This document shows positions 6,963 through 11,723 of a stretch of 11,723 bases of DNA, piece by piece; the first letter of the stretch is position 1; the number at the start of each line of letters is the position of its first letter. The notes under the pieces are model-generated. The model saw only the letters and a program-made list of their open reading frames with translations. It did not search any database and had not been told where the DNA came from. Source of the DNA: Betaproteobacteria bacterium (GTDB lineage: Bacteria > Pseudomonadota > Gammaproteobacteria > Burkholderiales > Thiobacillaceae); assembly GCA_020049245.1 (NCBI GenBank), contig JAIFLB010000089.1, forward strand, positions 1-11,723, read 5' to 3'. Position numbers and translations under genes: made by a program.

Positions 6963-7810
6963 CAATCTTTCCCGCCTGCATGGTTGTCGCCGTTTTTGCC
7001 TAGCAGGGTACCCATTTCATCGGCGCGCTCGGCTGCGGCTCTTGCTGCCAGGCCAATGGCATACGCCACACCGCCTTCTTCCAGCGCCAGAATGCCCCGT
7101 TCCGTCGTGCCGCCTTTCGAGGTTACCCGGGCACGTAATTCGGCGGGTGAGGATTGATCCTTGATCGCCAGCGCGGCGCTGCCAAAGAAGGTTTGCAGCG
7201 TCAACAGGCGCGCTGTTTCGGGTGGCAGACCAAGATCGATGCCGGCTTGCTCCAGCGCTTCGATGAAGAAAAAGACATAGGCCGGGCCGCTGCCGGAAAT
7301 CGCCGTTACTGCATCGATCTGCGCTTCGTCAGCTACCCAGACCGAGCGACCAACTGCATCCAGAATTCGGCTGGCCTGTTCCTTTTGGGCTGCGGATACG
7401 CCCGGCAATGCAAACAGTCCGGCAATGCCGGCTCCAACAAGTGCAGGTGTATTCGGCATCGCGCGTACTACGGCTTGATGTCCGCCCAACCAGCGGGAAA
7501 TATCGTTGGCGCGCACGCCAGCGGCGATCGACAGCACAAGTTGTTCCGGCTTCAGCGTCGGCAGGCTGCGCAGCAGGTCGCCCAATTGTTGTGGTTTTAC
7601 CGCCAGGATGATCACTTCTACGGACGCAGCTGCGGTCAGCATTGCAGCCGCACTGGCATGTGTTGTCACACCGTATTCCTGTTCCAGCCAGGCGCGTCGC
7701 TCGGCTCCGGTTTCAGCCACTTCGATCTCGGCCGCCGCGAATCCCTTCTGCAACATGCCGCCGATCATCGCCGCCGCCATATTGCCCCCGCCGATGAAAG
7801 CCAATTTCAC
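6962..7810 (-). CDS. proC: Pyrroline-5-carboxylate reductase
   Basis: A 282-residue cytoplasmic enzyme for the last step of proline synthesis: reduction of 1-pyrroline-5-carboxylate to L-proline with NAD(P)H. The N-terminal Rossmann fold starts with IGGGNMA at 6-12. It is followed by ILAVKPQ at 68-74 and AMPNTPALVGAG at 117-128. The C-terminal dimerisation and catalytic part shows ISGSGPAYVFFFIEAL at 171-186 and the family signature VTSKGGTTERGI at 229-240. The length is slightly above the usual ~270 because of a short polar tail (GKNGDNHAGGKD). The start is GTG at 7810-7808, overlapping the yggS stop as GTGA, and no ATG fits better. It sits between yggS and yggT, a common order in proteobacteria. 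Confidence 0.96.
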   Translation of the reverse strand: MKLAFIGGGNMAAAMIGGMLQKGFAAAEIEVAETGAERRAWLEQEYGVTTHASAAAMLTAAASVEVIILAVKPQQLGDLLRSLPTLKPEQLVLSIAAGVRANDISRWLGGHQAVVRAMPNTPALVGAGIAGLFALPGVSAAQKEQASRILDAVGRSVWVADEAQIDAVTAISGSGPAYVFFFIEALEQAGIDLGLPPETARLLTLQTFFGSAALAIKDQSSPAELRARVTSKGGTTERGILALEEGGVAYAIGLAARAAAERADEMGTLLGKNGDNHAGGKD

Positions 7811-8547
7811 GATGCCTGCTCCAGTTGGTTGATTGCGATATGGTTATTTACGATATTCTGCCGCGCACCAAAGATGGCGGTTCCCACCCTGACCATGGTG
7901 GCGCCTTCCAGAATGGCCGCTTCCAGGTCATCAGACATACCCATCGACAAGGTGTCAACTGGGTCAATTGGTAGTCCGGCCGCCTGCACTGAGTCCAGCA
8001 AAGCGGCAACCTGGCGAAAGCGGCCGCGTTGCGCCGGCAATGGCAGGCCGGGTTCCGGAATCGCCATGAAGCCGCGCAATTGCAGATTCGGCAACGCCGA
8101 AATCGCCCGCGCCAGTGCCAATGCGGCATCCGGTTCGACACCGCTCTTGCTGGCTTCGCCGCTCACGTTGACTTGCAGACAGACCTGCAAGGGCGGCATG
8201 CCAGCCGGGCGTTGTTCAGACAGTCGCTGCGCGATTTTTTCTCGCGCCACACTATGCACCCAGTCGAAGTGCGTGGCGACCTGGCGTGTCTTGTTGCTCT
8301 GCAAGGGACCAATGAAATGCCATTCAATGTCGAGATCGGCAAGTTGCTCCAGCTTGGGTAGGGCTTCCTGAAGATAACTCTCGCCAAAAACGCGTTGACC
8401 AGCTGCATACGCTTCGCGAATCGCGGCAACCGGAAATGTCTTGCTGACGGCCATCAGATGCGCGCAATTCTCTGATCTGCCAGCGGCGTGACAGGCAGAG
8501 TCGATGCGCTTATGGCAGGCTTGTAAGGCGGCGGCGATTGCGCCCAT
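7807..8547 (-). CDS. yggS: YggS/PROSC family PLP-binding protein (PLP homeostasis)
   Basis: A 246-residue cytoplasmic protein of the YggS/PLPBP family. It binds pyridoxal 5'-phosphate as a carrier or homeostasis factor and has the fold of the alanine racemase N-terminal barrel. The PLP lysine is Lys36 in LMAVSKTFP, the same number as in E. coli YggS. Further motifs are FGESYLQEA, WHFIGPLQSNK, QVNVSGEASKSG, LSMGMSDDLEAAI and VRVGTAIFGAR. The reading frame is open 105 bases further upstream to 8652. I chose ATG at 8547 because GAGG lies at 8552-8555, the family starts here, and a longer form would run into the pilT coding region. First gene of the overlapping chain with proC, yggT, yggU and the dynamin-like gene; divergent from pilT. 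Confidence 0.94.
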   Translation of the reverse strand: MGAIAAALQACHKRIDSACHAAGRSENCAHLMAVSKTFPVAAIREAYAAGQRVFGESYLQEALPKLEQLADLDIEWHFIGPLQSNKTRQVATHFDWVHSVAREKIAQRLSEQRPAGMPPLQVCLQVNVSGEASKSGVEPDAALALARAISALPNLQLRGFMAIPEPGLPLPAQRGRFRQVAALLDSVQAAGLPIDPVDTLSMGMSDDLEAAILEGATMVRVGTAIFGARQNIVNNHIAINQLEQAS

Positions 8548-8550
8548 AAT
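8521..8550 (+). promoter_or_regulatory. Candidate sigma-70 promoter for pilT
   Basis: TTGTAA (8521-8526) and CATAAT (8545-8550) lie 18 bp apart and match 4/6 and 5/6 of the sigma-70 consensus. Transcription would start near 8557, leaving a leader of about 40 nt before the pilT ATG. The -10 box overlaps the start codon of yggS on the other strand. No comparably good promoter for yggS was seen. Eye-scored only. Confidence 0.4.
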
Positions 8551-8551
8551 G

Positions 8552-8555
8552 CCTC
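8552..8555 (-). promoter_or_regulatory. Ribosome binding site deciding the yggS start
   Basis: GAGG on the minus strand ends 4 nt before ATG 8547. It supports that start over the upstream in-frame codons that extend to 8652. Confidence 0.6.
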
Positions 8556-8584
8556 GCGCTCTCTCTTGAATAATCACGTAAGTC

Positions 8585-8590
8585 GGGGAA
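8585..8590 (+). promoter_or_regulatory. Ribosome binding site deciding the pilT start
   Basis: GGGGAA ends 5 nt before ATG 8596. The in-frame TTG at 8566 has no comparable site and would add ten residues not seen in PilT proteins. Confidence 0.65.
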
Positions 8591-8595
8591 TTGTA

Positions 8596-9636
8596 ATGGA
8601 AATTTCCGAGCTTCTTGCCTTCTCGGTGAAGAACAAAGCTTCCGATCTGCACCTTTCAGCCGGCTTGCCGCCGATGATTCGTGTCCATGGCGACATTCGC
8701 CGGATCAATGTGCCGGCACTGAGTAATCAGGAAGTCCGCGCCATGGTGTACGACATCATGAGCGACTCTCAGCGCAAGCAGTATGAAGCCCAGCTTGAGG
8801 TCGATTTCTCATTCGAGTTGCGCGACGTCGCGCGCTTCCGGGTCAACGCATTCAACCAGGAACGTGGTGCCGGCGCGGTATTCCGGACCATTCCCAGCGT
8901 GGTGCTGACGCTGGAACAGTTGGAAGCGCCGAGAATATTCAAGGATATCGCCGATACGCCGCGCGGCATCGTGGTGGTCACCGGGCCGACCGGTTCTGGC
9001 AAATCGACGACGCTGGCCGCCATGGTCGATTACGTCAACGAAAAGGAATTTGGTCACATCCTGACCATCGAAGACCCGATCGAATTCGTCCACAAGAGCA
9101 AGAAGTGCCTGGTCAATCAGCGCGAAGTCGGGCCCCACACGCATGGCTTTGCGGAAGCCTTGCGATCTGCGCTACGGGAAGATCCGGATGTGATTCTGGT
9201 CGGTGAAATGCGCGATCTGGAAACCATTCGCCTGGCGTTGACTGCGGCCGAAACCGGCCACCTGGTGTTCGGCACGCTGCACACCTCGTCGGCGGCGAAG
9301 ACGGTGGACCGTATCGTCGACGTGTTTCCGGCGGCGGAAAAGGAAATGGTGCGCTCAATGTTGTCCGAATCGCTGCGCTCGGTGATCTCGCAGACCCTGC
9401 TCAAGCGCAAGGACGGTTCAGGACGCGTGGCAGTGCATGAAATCATGCTGGGCACACCGGCGATCCGCAACCTGATCCGCGAGAACAAAGTGGCGCAGAT
9501 GTATTCCTCGATCCAGACTGGCCAGTCGCTCGGCATGCAGACGCTGGATCAGGCGATGGTCGAGCTGGTGAAGCGCAACGTCATCGACTCCGCCGATGCG
9601 CGCGCAATCGCGGTCAACAAAGATATGTTCGCCTGA
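8596..9636 (+). CDS. pilT: Type IV pilus retraction ATPase PilT
   Basis: A 346-residue cytoplasmic hexameric ATPase that depolymerises the type IV pilus and powers twitching motility and DNA uptake. The N-terminal PAS-like domain begins MEISELLAFSVKNKASDLHL, as in known PilT proteins. Walker A is GPTGSGKS at 130-137 (Lys136). The Asp box follows as TIEDPIEFVH. Walker B is DVILVGE at 198-204 with catalytic Glu204, and the His box has His222 and His229. These residue numbers coincide with Pseudomonas PilT. The retraction-specific AIRNLIRE motif begins at Ala289, which separates PilT from the assembly ATPase PilB. The start is ATG 8596 with GGGGAA upstream. pilU follows after 16 bp, and yggS is divergent. 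Confidence 0.97.
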   Translation: MEISELLAFSVKNKASDLHLSAGLPPMIRVHGDIRRINVPALSNQEVRAMVYDIMSDSQRKQYEAQLEVDFSFELRDVARFRVNAFNQERGAGAVFRTIPSVVLTLEQLEAPRIFKDIADTPRGIVVVTGPTGSGKSTTLAAMVDYVNEKEFGHILTIEDPIEFVHKSKKCLVNQREVGPHTHGFAEALRSALREDPDVILVGEMRDLETIRLALTAAETGHLVFGTLHTSSAAKTVDRIVDVFPAAEKEMVRSMLSESLRSVISQTLLKRKDGSGRVAVHEIMLGTPAIRNLIRENKVAQMYSSIQTGQSLGMQTLDQAMVELVKRNVIDSADARAIAVNKDMFA

Positions 9637-9639
9637 TCC

Positions 9640-9644
9640 AGGAG
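9640..9644 (+). promoter_or_regulatory. Ribosome binding site deciding the pilU start
   Basis: AGGAG lies 8 nt before ATG 9653. The nearer ATG at 9648 is out of frame, and the frame's upstream extension to 9596 overlaps pilT and lacks family similarity. Confidence 0.65.
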
Positions 9645-9652
9645 TTGATGCC

Positions 9653-10780
9653 ATGGACCATCTGACCCAAGTCTACGAATGGTTGCGCTTCATGGTTGTG
9701 CGCAATGCGTCTGACCTTTTTCTGACCGCCGGTTTTCCGCCGGCAATCAAGCTGAATGGCAAGGTGAGTCCGATCAGCAAGCAATCGCTGACCCCCAGCG
9801 ACAGCGCTGCGTTCGCCAAAGTGTTGATGACCGAGAAGCTGCAAGCCGAATTTGCCGCTACGCACGAAGCCAATTTCGCCATTTACAAACCTGAAGTCGG
9901 CCGCTTCCGGGTCAATGTCTTCCTGCAGCAGGGACGAACCGGCGTGGTGATGCGCCACATCAACACCACCATCCCGAAGCTGGAAGAATTGCATCTGCCG
10001 CCAGGATTGAAAGACATCACGATGATCCCGCGCGGTCTGGTGATCATCGTTGGCTCGACCGGCTCGGGTAAATCGACCACGCTGGCGGCGATGATCGGGC
10101 ATCGCAACCAGCATGCGCAGGATCACATCATCACCGTGGAAGATCCGATCGAGTTCGTCCACGAACATGGCCAGTGCATCATCACCCAGCGTGAAGTCGG
10201 CATGGATACGCTGGACTGGGAGGCGGCACTGAAAAATACGCTGCGGCAGGCGCCGGACGTGATCCTGATCGGTGAAATCCGCGACCAGGAAACCATGCAT
10301 TACGCCATGGCCTATGCCGAGACCGGCCACCTATGCCTGTCCACCATCCACGCCAACAATGCGAATCAGGCGCTCGACCGGATTTTGAGTTTCTTCTCCC
10401 GCGAGCGTCGCGAACAGTTGCTGCTCGATCTGTCGCTCAATCTGCGCGCGATCATTTCGCAGCGGCTGGTGCCCCGTACTGACAAGAAAGGGCGAATTCC
10501 GGCGGTGGAAATTTTGCTCAATTCGCCGTTGATCAGCGACTTGATCATGAAAGGCAGCCTGGATGAAATCAAGGAAATCATGGCGCGTTCACGCGACATG
10601 GGCATGCAGACTTTCGATCAGTCGCTGTTCGACCTGCATAGCGTAGGCATCATCAGCGCTGAGGATGCGTTGCGCAATGCCGATTCATTCAACGATCTGC
10701 GCCTGAAGATCAAGCTGCATCTGAAAGAAGTCAACAAGGAAGGCCTGCTCACCGGCCTCGATCACCTCAACATCGTTTGA
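9653..10780 (+). CDS. pilU: Type IV pilus accessory retraction ATPase PilU
   Basis: A 375-residue PilT paralogue that assists PilT in forceful pilus retraction. Walker A is GSTGSGKS at 134-141 (Lys140). The Asp box is TVEDPIEFVHEHGQ. Walker B is DVILIGE at 202-208 with Glu208, and the His box is AETGHLCLSTIHANNANQALDRI. The N-terminus (VVRNASDLFLTAGFPPAIKLNGK) and the longer C-terminal tail after the ATPase core are PilU-like. The tail reads DLRLKIKLHLKEVNKEGLL. Length agrees with the ~380 residues usual for PilU. All ATPase residues are intact, so it should be active. Co-transcription with pilT is very likely given the 16-bp gap. Confidence 0.96.
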   Translation: MDHLTQVYEWLRFMVVRNASDLFLTAGFPPAIKLNGKVSPISKQSLTPSDSAAFAKVLMTEKLQAEFAATHEANFAIYKPEVGRFRVNVFLQQGRTGVVMRHINTTIPKLEELHLPPGLKDITMIPRGLVIIVGSTGSGKSTTLAAMIGHRNQHAQDHIITVEDPIEFVHEHGQCIITQREVGMDTLDWEAALKNTLRQAPDVILIGEIRDQETMHYAMAYAETGHLCLSTIHANNANQALDRILSFFSRERREQLLLDLSLNLRAIISQRLVPRTDKKGRIPAVEILLNSPLISDLIMKGSLDEIKEIMARSRDMGMQTFDQSLFDLHSVGIISAEDALRNADSFNDLRLKIKLHLKEVNKEGLLTGLDHLNIV

Positions 10781-10784
10781 ACCG

Positions 10785-10809
10785 CCGCGCCCGCAAATCG
10801 CCGGCGCGG
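10785..10809. terminator. Stem-loop after pilU, possible terminator
   Basis: CCGCGCC (10785-10791) and GGCGCGG (10803-10809) form a 7-bp GC stem with an 11-base loop, starting 4 bases after the pilU stop. The following TGTGTGGTT is only moderately T-rich. It could terminate pilU or act from the other side for the hydrolase gene. Confidence 0.4.
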
Positions 10810-10811
10810 TG

Positions 10812-10852
10812 TGTGGTTACAACGAAGCGGTCAAAATGCTGTGGTCACAACG
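10812..10852. repeat. 13-bp direct repeat flanking the end of the hydrolase pseudogene
   Basis: TGTGGTTACAACG at 10812-10824 recurs as TGTGGTCACAACG at 10840-10852, with one mismatch and start points 28 bp apart. The second copy covers the stop codon of the broken hydrolase gene. It may be a small local duplication; no function is evident. Confidence 0.45.
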
Positions 10853-11553
10853 TCTTGTCGAGATATGTCCGCACCATATCAAGCAACAGCGCATCTTTGC
10901 CATTGAAGAAATGGTCGGCTTTCGGCGCCATCATCTGGCTTGATGCGGCATTCGCCTGCAAGCCTTTGGCGCGTGTCTTGGCAGAAGTCAGCACCTGCGG
11001 CAAATCGTTCTCGCCGTATAAATCCAGCACCGGGAATTTCAGCTTGCTGTAATCCAGCGCTGCCGGTGCGCCGATGGCGACCCAGGCAGCCAGGTCGGTC
11101 TTTGTGTGTTGCCAGTACGATCTTTTGATAACCCTTGGCGCGCATGAAATCGATGGCGGTTTTGATTCGTTCGGCGGCTTCATCAAACGTGGGCGGGTAG
11201 GACTCGCCCTTGGCATCAGCCTTCAAAACCGGCATCTGGATCGACAACGTGGCATAGCCATGTTCCGGCAGGTTCTGCCGCAATGGGCCAATCAGCCCCC
11301 AATCCGGATGCACGCCCATGCCGTGAATCACGATCACGCCAACGCCCGCTTTTGCTTTTGCCGCATCGGCTTCGGTGAACAGGGTAAGGAATTTGTGTCC
11401 GCTGGGAATCTCCAGCCAGACCGTGTCACCCACCATCACCGAGGGCGCTACTTCCTCGGCCCAATTCTTTTCACGCGCGTAATCGGCAGCAATCGCTGTC
11501 GTGGCGAAACCGATCGCCAAAGTAAAAACAGTCAGAAAATTGCTTAAACGCAT
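10845..11553 (-). pseudogene. Broken secreted alpha/beta-hydrolase gene (frameshift, nucleophile region lost)
   Basis: Two frames together make one protein. The 5' part (from ATG 11553, with AAGGAG at 11559-11564) encodes a signal peptide, MRLSNFLTVFTLAIGFATTA, then a typical alpha/beta-hydrolase beginning with VIVIHGMGVHPDWG and ending its sense at GYQKIVLATH. The 3' part, in another frame, resumes at TKTDLAAWVAIGAPAALDY. It continues through FPVLDLYGENDLP, with the probable catalytic Asp, to KADHFFNGKDA, with the probable catalytic His (codon at 10911-10913). The block that should lie between them, the GHSxG-like nucleophile elbow and following helix, is missing. The frame change near 11095-11112 implies a deletion of length 3n+2. 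A working enzyme is unlikely. It resembles periplasmic DUF3530-like hydrolases; the substrate is unknown. The TauE-like gene lies 38 bp upstream, probably on the same transcript. Confidence 0.8.
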
Positions 11554-11591
11554 GTCAACTCCTTGATTAATTAGAGATTGGGATTCTCCAG

Positions 11592-11723
11592 TCATCCCGC
11601 CCACAAGCTATAGGCCATTCGTACAGCCAGCACATAGAGTAGGCCGGCGAAAATTCGTTTCACCTGCTGCACCGGAAGTTGGTGCGTTGCGTGCGCGCCG
11701 AATGGCGCGGTCAGCCAACTCCC
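11592..11723 (-). CDS. TauE/SafE-type sulfite exporter family membrane protein (3' end only)
   Basis: The minus-strand frame is open from the window edge and gives the last 43 residues of a longer protein. GSWLTAPFGAHATHQLPVQQ is the conserved loop before the final helix in TauE/SafE proteins, where family members commonly read lTaPxGa-x-xAhxLpv-x-x-lkr-x-Fa. A final hydrophobic helix, IFAGLLYVLAVRMAYSL, follows, then a short tail. These are inner-membrane transporters associated with export of sulfite or organosulfonates, but substrates vary. Only the end is visible, so the family call is reasonable and the substrate is not known. The stop lies 38 bp before the hydrolase start. Confidence 0.72.
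   Translation of the reverse strand, partial: GSWLTAPFGAHATHQLPVQQVKRIFAGLLYVLAVRMAYSLWAG

Noticed and set aside
7154..8371. 405-residue plus-strand frame opposite proC and yggS
   Set aside because: It spans two confirmed genes on the other strand and shows no domain; many Cys, Arg and Ser residues, as in a shadow frame.
8566..8595. Upstream TTG start for pilT
   Set aside because: It would add ten residues unlike PilT and has no ribosome binding site; ATG 8596 gives catalytic residue numbers identical to known PilT.
8548..8652. Upstream extension of yggS
   Set aside because: It overlaps pilT and adds 35 residues absent from the family; ATG 8547 puts the PLP lysine at position 36 as in E. 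coli.
11074..11547. 157-residue plus-strand frame opposite the hydrolase
   Set aside because: Antisense to a frame with a signal peptide and hydrolase motifs; it has no motif of its own.

Overview
The window looks like an ordinary chromosomal stretch of a betaproteobacterium, most likely Nitrosomonadales-like. This rests on moderate to high GC, a maf-rng pair, the yggS-proC-yggT-yggU block placed divergently from pilT-pilU, and the style of the Maf, RNase G and PilT proteins. I could not run a search, so the genus is open.

Layout. Plus strand, 1-1910: the 3' end of one FtsX/MacB-type ABC permease, a 228-bp gap, and a second, paralogous permease. The gap holds a roughly 157-bp inverted-repeat element (MITE-like). 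A degenerate copy of the second permease's start lies on the far side of that element. Plus strand, 1983-4106: maf (dTTP/UTP pyrophosphatase) and rng (RNase G), 24 bp apart. Minus strand, 8547 down to 4130: a five-gene chain, yggS, proC, yggT, yggU and a large dynamin-family GTPase, in which every stop overlaps the next start by 1-4 nt. The chain converges on rng. Plus strand, 8596-10780: pilT and pilU, the twin type IV pilus retraction ATPases, divergent from yggS. Minus strand, 11723 down to 10845: the 3' end of a TauE/SafE-type membrane protein, followed by a secreted alpha/beta-hydrolase gene. That gene is broken by a frameshift and has lost the segment that should hold the catalytic serine.

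How the genes work together. The permeases are export or lipoprotein-translocation parts whose ATPase is presumably upstream. maf and rng are housekeeping genes for nucleotide sanitation and RNA processing. yggS and proC link PLP homeostasis and proline synthesis. YggT is a small membrane protein often found beside them. PilT and PilU depolymerise pili. The dynamin-like protein is the least understood product, and its position at the end of an overlapping operon is the most distinctive arrangement here.

I saw no clearly new defence, CRISPR or mobile system. The points most worth a second look are the dynamin-like GTPase, the inverted-repeat element with its duplicated gene start, and the hydrolase pseudogene.
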